From Histoplasma ohiense (Eukaryota > Ascomycota > Eurotiomycetes > Onygenales > Ajellomycetaceae): a DNA stretch of 64,000 nucleotides. Each line of letters begins with the position of its first letter. The first letter of the stretch is position 1. The position numbers were made by a program, and so were the translations under genes. The DNA lies in assembly GCA_017607445.1 (NCBI GenBank), contig JAEVHH010000002.1, positions 7,408,001-7,472,000 on the forward strand, given 5' to 3'. Below are positions 23,628 to 35,899 of the stretch, piece after piece. The notes beneath the pieces were generated by a model. The model searched no databases, was not told where the DNA came from, and was given only the letters and a program-made list of their open reading frames with translations.

Positions 23628-25177
23628 CGAATCGGCGTGGTGCATTGATGTATGTTTTTGATTTGTCGGTTTTTTTTTTTTTTTTTTTCAAGTTAGTTCC
23701 GTTATGGATGGATGGATGGATGGATGGATGCAATGGATTCTTTTTTTAAAAACGCGCTGTGGGTTTGGATTACCAGATGAAACTTTCGAGTTGTACTGTA
23801 TATTAATATCGGATGGCATTTTGCGACTCCATTAGTTATACGCGTCTGAGCCGCGGATGATATGTGAAAAAAAAAAAAAAAAAAACCTGACAAGACAGGG
23901 AGGGGGTGTGGATGGGTGTGTGTGTGTTTCTGGCCTCCCATTTTTTCCAATCCTGCTTAATCCATGGCCCCCTTTACTTCATCTTAATCCAGTGGAGCGT
24001 ACAGTACAAACTGTATATACACACATTTTTGTGGCGAAGTTACTCAAATCCGCATACCGCATAATAAATAATTAGTGTCCGTCTGTATGTGCATGTACTG
24101 TACAGACAGTACTTTCAAAAACTGAATGGTATAAGTTGTATAAAATGTTATTCTTTTGCTGTGAGTTAGTCAAGTTCCTGTTTTTTAAAACTTGACTACT
24201 ACTGCTACAGTACAGCGCAACTGTCCAGAGCGTCGCCGTGGTTGTCTTGAACTATCTTTCTACTGGCCGATTTGACATAGCTTCTCTCTCTCTCTCTCTC
24301 TCCCTTCCCGCCCCTTCTCTCTCTCTCTATATATAGTATATATTGGCCATGTTTACTAACAAAAGTAAATAAATAGATAGATAAAAAGGACTAAGATTTC
24401 GAAAGAAACATTATTATTTTTCTTTCTCTCTAGCTACTTTATATTTTATTGTTCTAGTTTTTTTTTTTTTCTTTTCTTTCTTCTTTCTTCGTAGTTGCGA
24501 TGAGCGTAGAGCGGTAAAGGGAAAAGGAATTAAGCCGGCAGAAGCAGACCTGTACAGCCGAACAAATGAGTGTCTGGAACGTAACAAAAGAAAGAGTGAT
24601 GAGTTTGTCGATTGCAGATGAACTGTCTTTCTCCTGTGAGAAAATGAAAAAGTATAGAAGAAGTTGACAAAAGGAAAGGATCTTTAAGACATTGAAATAA
24701 AATAAAGAAAAGCAAAGAAAGCCTCCATAAAGTCAATAGATCCCATCCATGATATCGTTGTTGCCTGATGTTTGCGCCGCCAGCCGAAACAGAAAAAGAA
24801 CGAAACAGAAATGTCAAGCAAAAAGAGACATGATGCAAGGGGAATCGAAAGACAAACTGCAGTAAGAGGAATGTAAAATGGAAATTAAGATGAAATTAGG
24901 AAAAGAAGACGGAACTAACAGGGAATAATAGAAAGAGGAAAAAAAAAAAATTCAGTAAAAAGGCTGAAGTCGAAATGAAGTCAGGATAGAAAGGAAAGAA
25001 GATGAGAAAAGGGATAGTGACAAATACTATGTTGGGGTTTCCCATGCGTAAATCAAATGGATCGCTCTTCAACTGCCAGGATTTAAGTTCTTCATCCTCC
25101 CTCTAGTGGTGCTCATGGTAAAGGCTTTGAACACAAGTGAATGGGTGAATGCGCAGGTATTGGTAACGGTGGTAGAA
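23628..25177. other. Convergent 3' region with simple repeats
   Basis: The 3' flanks of the DUF202 gene (plus) and the Pro/Ser-rich gene (minus) meet here. Contents: T runs at about 23,671-23,689, (ATGG)n at 23,704-23,730, an A run at 23,867-23,885, (TC)n around 24,283-24,302 and purine-rich DNA from 24,650 to 25,020. No gene is supported. Confidence 0.5.
23704..23730 (+). repeat. ATGG microsatellite
   Basis: About seven tandem ATGG units lie in the 3' flank of the DUF202 gene, 77 bp after its stop. Confidence 0.9.
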
Positions 25178-27835
25178 TCAATCGGTTTCCCTTTGCTTCT
25201 CCTTTGCTTTCCAAAAGTGCATCAACCGACTAATCCGATGTCCCTTCTTCTTACTTTTCTCAACGTCGTCGCGCGGTGCTTTCTCCTCATAACTAAGTTT
25301 CGATTTCTCACCGGTGCTCCCCGTAACTAGTTTCGAAAGGCTAACCAGGCTGGACCGTTTGGGTGCATTCGAGCGGCTGGTGCGTCGAGGTGTCGCCGCA
25401 GAGAAAGACGAGGCACGATCGCCGGGACCTCTGTTGTAGAAGCTCGAGGAAAACCTGGACATGGTTCCTGTTGTGGTGGAAGCGCTGCTGGTTAGGGAGG
25501 GGACATCTTCGGTGGAGTCATGGCGATAGTTATAATCGGATGCACCGTGATCCATGCTGTACCCGGAATGGAATGTGTGGCGGTCTCGATCTGTCATCGT
25601 TGAAGAAGCTGTTGTTAAGCGCGGGACCTCGAATGAGATATTGGAATGATTTGGAGATGGGAAGCTGGGGACGGGGACGGGGACGTCCGGGATTGGGGTT
25701 CTAGGTGTCATTGAGTATATGTAGTCGGGTGAAGTGGATGGGCGTTTCTCTGGAAATATTGTAGGTTTTTCATTTGGTATCGGCCAACCCTCGACTTCAA
25801 TGATCTCGATATCATCAGAACGTTGATGGTTCTGTGAATGACCACAGGCCCCAATCGCAACCGAGCTTGGAGTAATTGGAGAATCCGCAAATTGAGATGT
25901 TCTTGGGTGACTGGAGGTGCTTTCGCAGGGTGTGTCAGCAACCGGGGTTGGGAGATCCTTAGCATCCACAGATTCAATTCCAAGACCAGGTGTCGCCAAG
26001 CTTCTGTTATCATTATTTGGAGGTACACCCATCACAGTTGCGGACGAATTGGTTCCAGAGGAGCGACCCGCGTCTTCATTTGGTGCAACAGGCGACGATT
26101 CCCGGGATGCTGGGACATCTGATTCGGCAAGGAAAGCATCTTCTTCCTCTTCATAGAAAACATCTGGGTTCGTAAGAGTCGACGTTCCCCCGAATCTGCC
26201 GAGCCCAAGTGCACTACGATCAAAGGGAGGCATTTCCGGAGCGCTTTCTGCACGACGATGATATCGCATTTCCGGTCCAACGAATTCACCTCTCCGGCCA
26301 CCACTATACATGCGCTTGGTAGCAGCGGAGAATCCACTTCCAGCATTACGATCAGATCCCATTTCTGGGGTATTAAAAGGTCCAAGAGCAGCATCTAAGT
26401 CGATTACAGGGCTGAACATATCTGAGTCGGTTCCTTGTTCATAAAAGCTGCGTGGCTTCCAAGACGATTCCAGGGAAAAAGAGTCATTTGAGATTTCGGT
26501 ATCCAATTTTCTTGGAGCGTCAGGTAGAGTGGGTGTCCGTAAAATAATCACATTGTCATCATCAAAGTTGATCTCCGCCATTGAGCCAACTTCCGAGTTC
26601 GTTCGACTAAGAATAGGCGGAGGAGTCGGCGCTTTTCTAGACGGGGGCTTTTTCGAGCGCTTTTTCGCCTTTCGCGTAAGTATGCCAGCCCACGAACGCA
26701 TCTTCTTCGGTTTCTTGCTTGGTTTCCTCTCCGACAAAGTTCGGGCTCGGTCCTGACAAGATGCTATTGGCTCTAGTTTAGGAAGCGGAGAGGGATCGTT
26801 TTTGGATATGGAACCACTGGTAAATTTGTTGTAGCCTTCAATTATATTTTTCTTGAAAGGAGGAAGTGCTGGAATGTCAGGCGGGGACGCAGTCAAGCCA
26901 GTAATTGACGCAGAAGCAGAGAGCGGCCGCTTTTGGGGTGGATTTTCGCTCGTTGAGTCAGATTTTAGGTGGATCTGATCAAATGAGGGCCCAGCAGTTT
27001 TAGGACGAGTCTGTGGTTTTTCCGAGGTTATAGTAAGGGCAGCTGATGATGCCGTGCTTCCATGGCCGTAGTGACGAACGGTAGATATGCTACCCTCAGA
27101 CGAAATAGTCGAGAGGGGACGAGATTTCACCCATTGAGTATGAAGATTTGAACTCGAATCCGGAATGGAGAGACTCAAGCCTGGAGAGATGGGAGGTGTA
27201 TGCGTGGACAAGTTGGGGAACGAACGGGAGGTCGGTCTTGCAATATCTTCGCTCAACGCATGCTGCTGTCGGAGGTCGGAAGGAGTAGCTGGCGCGCTGC
27301 CTCCCGCTGGCATTGGGGGGAAAGCTTTTGTAACAGCCGTCAAGTCCATGCTCGAAATGGCAGCGGATCGACGGTGGTGGTGACCACGTCTCCCAGGACC
27401 CGGGCCACTAAGGCCAGGTCCTGGCGGGGCAAGAGGCAATGTCGCTGGAAGCACATTGTTCTCCAGCATTGGAGGCCCCAATCCCCCTACGATCTCGCCA
27501 CCATTCAGTTCGCTTGGACGTCGACGATGGCCGGCAGGGCGTAGTTTCGGTGTCGTGGGTGGAGGAGACGTACAGGAAATAGCTGGATCAGGGGCTTGTG
27601 GGAAGGAAAACGCAGGAAGTGGCGCAGGTGAACGAATGGAAGAGGAGTTAGAGGATGGGGAAGGAGGATCACGTTGCGGGAAGGCGAAGACTGGTTGAGG
27701 AGGCCGCGCTGCAGTTATTGACGGACGTCGAGGATTCTGGGTGTCGTTGGAAGTGCTCGAGGAATCCGGAGACAGTTGTTGAGGCTGGGTAGAGGAAGGC
27801 GATATCGAAGTCATCATGAATAGTACCAGCACCAA
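25178..27835 (-). CDS. Long disordered Pro/Ser-rich protein
   Basis: An intronless frame encodes 885 residues, the longest open frame in the window. The composition is dominated by Pro, Ser, Thr and Arg with no globular domain. Segments include SRSFPNLSTHTPPISPG, a basic patch KPSKKPKKMRSWAGILTRKA near residue 385, acidic DVFYEEEEDAFLAES, and a basic C-terminal end KSKKKGHRISRLMHFWKAKE. I recall similar Eurotiomycete proteins labelled cell wall proline rich protein. Nothing here (no signal peptide, no GPI site) supports a wall location, and the conserved basic patches look more like a cytoplasmic or nuclear scaffold. The true start may be Met 7 or 8 rather than the first Met. A CT-rich leader (28,194-28,514 on the coding strand) precedes it. 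Confidence 0.82.
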   Translation of the reverse strand: MVLVLFMMTSISPSSTQPQQLSPDSSSTSNDTQNPRRPSITAARPPQPVFAFPQRDPPSPSSNSSSIRSPAPLPAFSFPQAPDPAISCTSPPPTTPKLRPAGHRRRPSELNGGEIVGGLGPPMLENNVLPATLPLAPPGPGLSGPGPGRRGHHHRRSAAISSMDLTAVTKAFPPMPAGGSAPATPSDLRQQHALSEDIARPTSRSFPNLSTHTPPISPGLSLSIPDSSSNLHTQWVKSRPLSTISSEGSISTVRHYGHGSTASSAALTITSEKPQTRPKTAGPSFDQIHLKSDSTSENPPQKRPLSASASITGLTASPPDIPALPPFKKNIIEGYNKFTSGSISKNDPSPLPKLEPIASCQDRARTLSERKPSKKPKKMRSWAGILTRKAKKRSKKPPSRKAPTPPPILSRTNSEVGSMAEINFDDDNVIILRTPTLPDAPRKLDTEISNDSFSLESSWKPRSFYEQGTDSDMFSPVIDLDAALGPFNTPEMGSDRNAGSGFSAATKRMYSGGRRGEFVGPEMRYHRRAESAPEMPPFDRSALGLGRFGGTSTLTNPDVFYEEEEDAFLAESDVPASRESSPVAPNEDAGRSSGTNSSATVMGVPPNNDNRSLATPGLGIESVDAKDLPTPVADTPCESTSSHPRTSQFADSPITPSSVAIGACGHSQNHQRSDDIEIIEVEGWPIPNEKPTIFPEKRPSTSPDYIYSMTPRTPIPDVPVPVPSFPSPNHSNISFEVPRLTTASSTMTDRDRHTFHSGYSMDHGASDYNYRHDSTEDVPSLTSSASTTTGTMSRFSSSFYNRGPGDRASSFSAATPRRTSRSNAPKRSSLVSLSKLVTGSTGEKSKLSYEEKAPRDDVEKSKKKGHRISRLMHFWKAKEKQRETD

Positions 27836-28193
27836 GCAGTGCAGGAATCATTCAGGTTCACGCAGGGAACGAGGTTTTTGTTCGGCTCAAGAATTACAAG
27901 GGTAATGAATGACAACAGACTTCTCCTGACCAGCAGAACGACGGCGGTAATTAGGTGCTATTTCGAGGATTCGCCTCCAACCGGCTCAAGACACACAACA
28001 CAAGGCAACACGACTCAACGCCTTCTTCTTTCAGGCAGCCCACCGTAATTCACTGCAACTATACATTAGGCCCCTCTCCAGTAGAGGCGGCTTTCGGATT
28101 AGGACCACAACTCGAGCGGTAAAACGATAGAGGAGACTGCAGTAGGAATTGCGGTTGTATTAATAGATGAGGGGTATATTCGTCACAAGGAAG

Positions 28194-28514
28194 TCATAAG
28201 CTGTTGGGGTGAGGGGAACGTAAGGAGCGGACGGCCACGACGAATGGCCAAAGGACGCGAGTAGGACTACGAAAGGAGTGGAATGGTGTGACAGAGAGAA
28301 GTAGAGGAAGAAGGGGGGAGGAGAGGAAGAGGAAGAGGACGAGGAAGAAAACAGGGAGGAGATAAAGTGTCCGGAGGAGGAGGAGGAGGAGGTGGAGGAG
28401 GAGACGGAGGAGGGCGAGACAGAGAACGAAGGAAGACGTTGAGATAGAGCAGAGTGGAGGAGGGCGAGAGAGCGAGCGAGCGATGGCAGGCGGTGGCAGG
28501 GCCAGATTAGTCAT
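28194..28514 (-). promoter_or_regulatory. Pyrimidine-rich upstream tract
   Basis: On the minus strand this 300-bp stretch is a near-continuous CT-rich tract (GGA repeats on the plus strand, 28,310-28,420). It lies 360-680 bp upstream of the 25,178-27,835 gene. Such tracts are typical of fungal promoters and 5' leaders. Its frames should not be read as protein. Confidence 0.45.
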
Positions 28515-30480
28515 GCACGTGGACCGCTGATGATTGGCTGCATGTCGATTACAGCAGAGTTACGGTAGGATACGGGAAGGGAAAAGGTACCGGACAGGTA
28601 CCAAATTAGACTTCCAATTTGGCCGGGGCGTCAGGTGCCTGGAGTGGTAACCTTGAATGATTCAATACCCAATCGGTACAGAATACAGAATACGGAATAC
28701 GGGGTTCGCAGCAGAACAGATCTGTGGACAGCTGAAAAGGGACAACCCTGGCTGGCAATGGCTCCACCCCCGACTGTGTCCATGGGCTGTACAGAGTACC
28801 AGCAGCATAGCCAGAGCACAGACAAAGTGATGCTTCTGCATGGCTGTTGACTGCAGAACTGGCTGGATATCATGACACTGCATCTTCATCCGCCGAAAAT
28901 TGTTTCAAGCAAATATGAGTTTTGTATGGCGATGTAACGGGTGGCTTTCATCACTAACTAACTAGTCAATTAAATTAATTAATAACAACACCAATATTTT
29001 GCTCCACATGATCCACGGATGTCATTTGCCGATTTTGGCCGACGTTCTTCTGTGGCGCAGGGCTCATTGAGATCCTGCTATCCTTCAATTTGCAAGGCCG
29101 GGAAGTTGGGGGGAGAATCGAGCAAATCAACGCCTTCAAATAAAATTGAATCTTCTGCGAAACGCGATCGACTGCGTGCGCTGCGTACCCAGTACTTCCA
29201 TGACCCTATGGTCGCCGAAATCATTTCGATGATCTTTACTCCGTACCCGCCAAAGCAATGCATCAAATAGTTCAAAATGTGCCAGCTCGTAAATTCGTAA
29301 TAAATGTCGCTTGTTTCCGCTCCCTCCTGTCTCTCTCTCTCTCTCTCTCTCTATCAAGCACTGTTGCTCTGGATACAAAAAAACATAGCAACAATGCATA
29401 GACCTAACCCACGGCAGGAAAGACCAACATCACGATTACACCCAGCCCATACAAGAACAACAAATATTTCGCCCTCCTCCCTACCGTGCATTCTTGCGAA
29501 AGGAGACCCTGTCCATCGCTTGGGTCTCCACACACAACGCCAAAATTGCCAATCCCCGCCAATCGTCCACCTTATCCTCCGCCAGAAATCGCCGATCAAC
29601 ATTCAACAACCGTTTCTTGATTCATAGGACATTCGCTTGACATTTCAATGTACGGCTTGATTCGACTAGCACTCTGGCAGTACCATGATAGCATATGTAT
29701 CGGATTCTTCTTTGGCCTGGGCTGAAATCTAGAGAAAATTTGGAGGTAAAAAAGATAAACAAAAAAAAAGGAGCAAACGGGTAAAAAACGCGTATGCTGT
29801 ATGATACCTCTCTACGGAGTAGTGCCGGAGATGATACAGCACAGTACAGTACGGAGTAGTTTGTGCAGAGTTATACATGCCTCAGTACAGATCCGTACAT
29901 AGTCATAGTTTCGCTCATGAGAAACAAATTATATCTACAGATAACTATACTAGTATATATCCACGTTGACTGACATGGATACTGCTACATCTTCGACCAC
30001 AGCAATTGAGAAAAGAAAAAGTAAAACACCCCCCCCCCCCCCCCACCAACTTCATGATACGGACTGTCTCAATCAAAATCATCATCTCCACTGAGACATG
30101 ACGGGGCAGTTCAGAACGGGGGGTAAACTTACCTTACCATAGAGACACTAGCCGCCAGCCACTTATTATCGGCTGGAATATAAATAGCTCCTCGCTGCTT
30201 ATACTCCATAGAAATGATGGCAACGGGAATATCGATTCGGGCAAGACTGAAATGAGACATACTAGTATTTCAAAGCACATCCTCACCCCTTCTCCATCCA
30301 TAACCATATGGAGTGTGTCCTCTGAGCATGCCTAATGAATGTAGTGAGAATACAACATGAAATTGCATTGGAATATACAAGCTGCAATCGCTCGCTTGCG
30401 CTCGCTTATCCAGCTTGAAAACGCGCCGTTTAATCCCTCGGGCGAATGTAATGAGATATCCAACAGCTGCATGTGACTCA
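28515..30480. other. Gene-poor region before the second island
   Basis: No frame with recognisable domains; a small plus-strand frame at 29,019-29,270 is the most protein-like but unidentified. (TC)n lies at about 29,330-29,352. Two TACGGAGTA words are at 29,813 and 29,850, and a run of 18 C is near 30,027-30,044. Confidence 0.4.
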
Positions 30481-30799
30481 TATATGTGAATTCCATGTTA
30501 ATCTACAGCTGTCAATAGAGAACAATCACATAGATGAAAAAGATGAATAACACAGTAGTGTTGTAGAGTTAATGTAGAAGCACTAAGCAAGGTGTAATTA
30601 AATATCAGACAGCTCATATAGAGAATGTAGTGATTACAATCAAACAGCAAGCAACTGAAATGTGACAATTTACATCTATCAACTCTCAAAACATTCATAA
30701 TACAATCAAAGCAGTCAAAATGACTGAATGTAAGTAGAGAACTGTCAAAAAATGAAGAAAAACAGCTCAGAAATGATGGAATTATAGTTAACAATAGTA

Positions 30800-31320
30800 C
30801 AGAGCAAACTCAGCAAGCTCAGCAGATTCTGAAGACTCAGCAACTCATACTACTCATCAACTCACTTCTACTCTGCTCTCAGCAGTCTGTCAATTCATCT
30901 GTATCTAGTCTTCAGCAGCTTCAGCAGCTCATCAGTCTGTCTGCACTCATCTCTCAGCAGCCACATCAGCAGTCTGTCAATGCATGGACATCAGAATATA
31001 GACTACAGCTGCTAATTGAACAAATCATCAGAGATGGCAGCAGAGTTGTTGTACAGCTGTGAGAGATGAGATTCAAGAGAGATATAGTGCTATGTAAGAA
31101 GAACTTCAAACTTCAGCTAAAAAAAGCAACAAACATAGAATCAGCACTTACTCACAGCTGTGGCATCAAAGTCAACTCATCATACAGCTCATACAAGAAA
31201 AGTCATGATCTGTTTGTTGAGTGTATTGTGATATTCAGCATATTGAAGAGGGTCTGTGTGAATTGTCACTACAATTCACTAAGCAAACACTGCAGCTTGC
31301 AGTCTGATAAGTAATGAATC
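30800..31320 (+). pseudogene. Second DUF3716-like cysteine-rich relic
   Basis: On the plus strand a Gln/Leu/Ser-rich stretch (30,830-31,050, many CAGCAG words) leads into an open segment 31,066-31,314. That segment ends VECIVIFSILKRVCVNCHYN then SLSKHCSLQSD. The CVNCHYN...HCSL end matches the cysteine core of the ORF at 20,556-20,909. A basic coiled-coil-like stretch (EEKKKRKRKKQ) follows around 31,440-31,500. It lies at the left end of the Helitron island on the opposite strand from the helicase. It is inactive by context, and its function is unknown. Confidence 0.4.
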
Positions 31321-31998
31321 ATCTCTATCACATGCAAATACATTAGCAAAAGATATATACAAAACATATATGCTGATATGAAAATAACAGAGAATCAGTA
31401 GTTCACTGCTCTCATCAATACAATCACTGCCAGCTCTACAGCTGCAGAGGAAAATGAGAAGAAGAAGAGAAAGAGAAAGAAGCAGACTGTCAGTGTGAAG
31501 CTGAGTCAAGCAGCTGAGTCATTCAATCTGTTCAAAAAGAAACAGATGATGTTTGTGACACTGAAGAATGAAGAGAAGAATGATGAAATGAATGACAATG
31601 AAATCATGAAGCTGAAGTTGTTGCAGCTGTGAATGAAGATGTACTGACTCTGTAAGATGAAGAAAGAGATGAAGTATTTGTGTAGAAAGTAGAATAAGAC
31701 TGTGAATCTGTTGAAAATGACTCAGCTCAGTCAACAGAGCACCTTCATGAGCATTATGACTCTGATTAAAAAATTTGAAAAATAGAAGATGATGTGAGTG
31801 GGCTGTATGAGTCTGTGAAATGAACTCAGTGAAATGATCTTGCTTTTTTTCTTTTTTTTAACAGTTAGTATCAATTTGAAATGACAGTTTTTTACATATT
31901 CAAAGATCTCTATTTTAACATCTGAAGATGGCATTCTGTATCTGTAGATAATGAAGAAAAAACAGTAGTAGCAGAAGAATTAATTGAGAAATCATAGA

Positions 31999-34900
31999 AC
32001 CTCTGAATATATCTCATTTAACATACATCTCTCATCATTCTCATTCAGCAGAACAGTCAACTGACTGACATCTGTAGTTCAAAAGAATGCAATATACAGC
32101 TGATCATGTGAGAATATGAGGTTTCTGAGATCAACATCAACTGTAGAAAGAGACTGCCTCTGAGATTTGTTGATTGTCATTGCAAAGCATGAATGGATCA
32201 GAAACTGACAGTGAGTCATGTCAAATGAAATCTCAACAGATTGAGTATGTAGATTGATCCACAGCAATATATGAACTGAACTCTTATACATACTGAATAT
32301 GATCTTCATCTCAAGTAAACAGATTGTCATCTGCTGGACAATCATTCTTGTGCCATTGCAGAGCCCTTCAGACAGCCAGAGATTATGCAGAAGCATGACA
32401 GAAGTACTCACTTTCAATCTCAGTATAAACAATGACAGAGTTGAACAGTTAATGACAGTCAGATATTTGTAGAAGAACTTCTCATGACTCAGAGCCAGAT
32501 CATCTGTATGAGTCATATCTGCAGTATAGAATGTATGAACATCCTCTGACATGGCTATCATAATCTGTTCATTAATGCAGAACACATTCTGGTTTAATAC
32601 AGTAAGAATGATATGACTTTCAAAGTAATCAGAGCAGATCACTGCAGTTCTAAATTCAGCTGTAGAAAACACTCTCTCATATAGCACATCAATGTCAGTG
32701 GTCTGATGAATATAGAGTGGAAGGTCAATACAGTCAATGCAGTCTGAATTATATGACATTTGATCAAGTCAATTTGTGAACATCATGTTATCATTATCAA
32801 CAGCCAGTCTCATATTCCTTATCAAGTGTAGTACAGTTAACTGCTGCCATATATGTGAATGCTGCAGGCAAGCTGCAACAACTACAGCATGGCTGCCATG
32901 CAGCACAACAGACAAAGTCTGTGCAAAATCATCATCAAATATAACAGAGATATCATCAAAAAGCTTATCTAATGAACATAAATCTTGAAGAAGACAGTCA
33001 ACAATCTTCATACAATAGCAGTGCTGCATAAGGGTCTCATCTCAAATAATCAAATCTACAGCCTGCAGTAGATGGCCTAGTTCACTCTGAATGATAATCT
33101 TGAACACAGAATCTGTATCTAATTCAATTGAGATGACAAAATATGAGTGAGCTGTTCTGCCACATGATAAAAGAACAGCTGCAATGTCAGAAGAAGTCAC
33201 ACAAAGAACAGTCTTCTCATCTGCATATAGACAGCTATAGAGAGCTCTGTAAAGAAATGTTTTGCCAGTGTCATCTGAATTCTGTATAAAATAGTGAGAT
33301 GGTCATAATTCTATTGCAGTCAGAATTGAATCATATGCATGATGTTGATCATCATTCAACTGCATCTGCAGAGTGTCTGCAGTGATGATTTCCTCTATAA
33401 GATCATAGTTCTGCTTCTCAAAAAGTAGCTGGTTTTCAATAAGATTATCTCATACAGAGCTGCATGTAGACAGATTGAAGTCTTCAAGTGTTCTGCCAAA
33501 CTCATACAGAAGCTGCTGAATAAGAAACAGATTATAGTCATAATATGAATGTTCTGCAGAAGCATTGCTCATATGATCTGAATTCATCTGATGCAGTCAA
33601 TGTGGAAGATCATCACAGAGAGTATGATGGAAACATACTCAGAGAGCAGATGAATCTACAACATTTTCATGAATCAATGCAGTGATGAATACTGACTGCA
33701 TATGATGAGCAGTTGTAAATACAACAGCAGATTCAAATGTAATGATTCATTCATTATCATCATGCAGAAGATCAAGCATCTGACATGCTGCACAGAATGT
33801 AGAGTGACAAACACCATTCACTGTTCAAAGAATCTCAAAGCTTGAAGAACCATGTATGTTAATAAGAAGCAGCTGTAAGAAGAACATCTCATCATTATAC
33901 AGACTGAGATGAGACAGATGATCAACTGATCTTCTCTTCACACAGTTCTTTCATCTTCAGTTACATTTGTTTCAAATCAAATGACAGAGAAATTCTTGGT
34001 AGAGATACTGAACATCTGAATGCAAACAGTTGTAGACAAAGAATGCCATGAATTTAGATATGTTATTTGTCAAACATTCAGCCATACATTCATAATTGTC
34101 ATGTTTGGATTCAGAAAAGTAAATCATCTGACAGTCTGATAGATGAATAGACAACATCTCAACTGATGGAAACTTCTGATGCATACAGAACACAAATATA
34201 TATCATACAGTCTCAGTTGAGCTGATATAACATCTGTGCAGTTGAATATCAATCTCATCATTGAAGTCAATGATACAGAGGGTGGTGCAGTCTGAGCTCT
34301 TGTAGACATATTTGTTGATATATTTAATGACTTCAACAGAGATGCAGACCTCAATGTTTATATAGGCTTTATATATACAGATGAGATAGAAGTTGTATGG
34401 AACAACTCATTGATTGTCAATTACAATCTCACTGTTGTTGACAGTATATTTGAAGAAGGTAGACAGATCATGCTGCTGTCTGTACAGAGAATAGCCATCC
34501 TCTTCAACAGCTGTAGCACTCTGAAAAGTCTTGAGAAAATGTTTCATACATCTGCCATTCTTATGGCAGAGACTCACCACATCAGTATTACATGAATCAT
34601 AAATCATGAATTTACAGATCAATTCACTCAATTCATCTGTGTTCTCAACAGTGCTTGACAGCTCTGCAGATATAATCTCATCAATCATCTCAGACTGCAA
34701 AAACTGCTCAGAGTCCTCTAGTCAGATCAACAGATGCATATGAGACAGTTCATGTTTTTGATATTCAATTGTTCATACTCTGATCAACATCAGTCTGAAC
34801 AGCTGTCCAGATTTGAGAACATCAAGAAAATGAAAAATCTTCATTATAAAAACATATACAATCAAATCTGAGTGATTCACTGCAGTCTGATCAGAGAGCA

Positions 34901-35894
34901 ACTCATGAGTAATCTCCTTTCATTCAGAGTTAGCTGTAAACATAATGAAAAGGATTGAGCATCTGTAGTTGAAGACAATTGCTATAGAATTCTGAAACAG
35001 TTTATGTATAAAACATTCACTGTCTGTATGAGAAGTAGATAATATCACACAGTGGTCAAGCTGCTTGTGGTCTGTATCACCTGCCTGTATAGTATCATAT
35101 AGATCATCATATTGATTGGCATGGATTTCTGATTGATGAGTGCAGACTCAGTTCAGCCATTGTTCATCAATGTTGATATAGACATCAACTAAATACTGCT
35201 GAAACAGACATTCAGTCTGAAAAAGAGGAGCATCAACACCATCTCATTGGAAAAGATGATATGCATGTCACATATGCAGAGTCAGACTACAGCTGTCACA
35301 TTCATCTTCATCATCAACAGCATCATCATCAACATCATCATCAGAGCTGTTGCAGACAGATGAAAGGTTCACAAGCATATTCATATCAATATATCAGCTG
35401 TGATCTTCAGAAGGAAAAAGTAGAATATAATGCAGTGGAAGATATAATGAACTGCAAGAGTCAATATATGTAAGATTCAAGTCAGCACTGAGCTGTTGTA
35501 GTGTCAGAAGAATGATATGAAGATGATAGATGCCACTGAGAGTGTTCTGTATAACAACTGCAATCTCTGAGACAGTAGATAGATTCTCACAGTAGTGATC
35601 ATTGCCTGTCTTCAGCTGTAGAACAGGGTTCAAATCAACATACACAGCAGAACTGCTCTGTAGTATCTCTCATATGAACTGATAAAGTTGAATAAAAGAA
35701 TTAACCTTAGAAACATTAGCAGCCAACAATATAAGAGAAGAACATGGAAAAGCAAATGAACAAACAGCAAGCAACACAGTATAAATATGATTAAATATAC
35801 TAGAATGTATAGCAGAGTCTGCATCATTTACAATACCTACATCAAACTGCAGATTGTGAATTCACACTTGTGCAAAACAGACATTCTCATCTAA
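31999..35894 (-). pseudogene. Helitron Rep/helicase, C-terminal nine-tenths
   Basis: Reading through TGA codons from 35,894 down, the protein shows SFIQLYQFI and NPVLQLKTGND, then IILLTLQQLSADLNLTYIDS. The HUH rolling-circle nickase motif His-Met-His lies at 34,734-34,742, followed by SEMIDEIISAELSSTVEN and FFKYTVNNSEIVIDN. The helicase follows: a Walker A remnant DDTGKTFLYRAL near 33,250-33,285, VIFDDDFAQTLSVV (Walker B region, mutated), and VMLLHNLWLSEGLCNGTRM. It ends CFAMTINKSQRQSLSTVDVD then FSHDQLYIAFF. This Rep-then-PIF1-type helicase order defines Helitrons. The most intact open piece is 32,079-32,759. Stops and a mutated Walker A show it is dead. Confidence 0.75.
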
Positions 35895-35899
35895 CTCAG
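35895..35899 (+). repeat. Target-site duplication of the gypsy element, left copy
   Basis: CTCAG directly precedes the 5' LTR and recurs at 41,841-41,845 directly after the 3' LTR. A 5-bp duplication is standard for Ty3/gypsy integration. Confidence 0.9.

Noticed and set aside
28194..28514. Leu/Pro-rich 106-residue minus-strand frame
   Set aside because: It is a translation of a CT-rich promoter tract, so low complexity explains the open frame.
30360..30450. GCTCGCTTGCGCTCGC-type repeat as the Helitron 3' terminus
   Set aside because: It keeps CG sites and no CTRR followed by T with a proper hairpin is found at the right place, so it is left outside the element.
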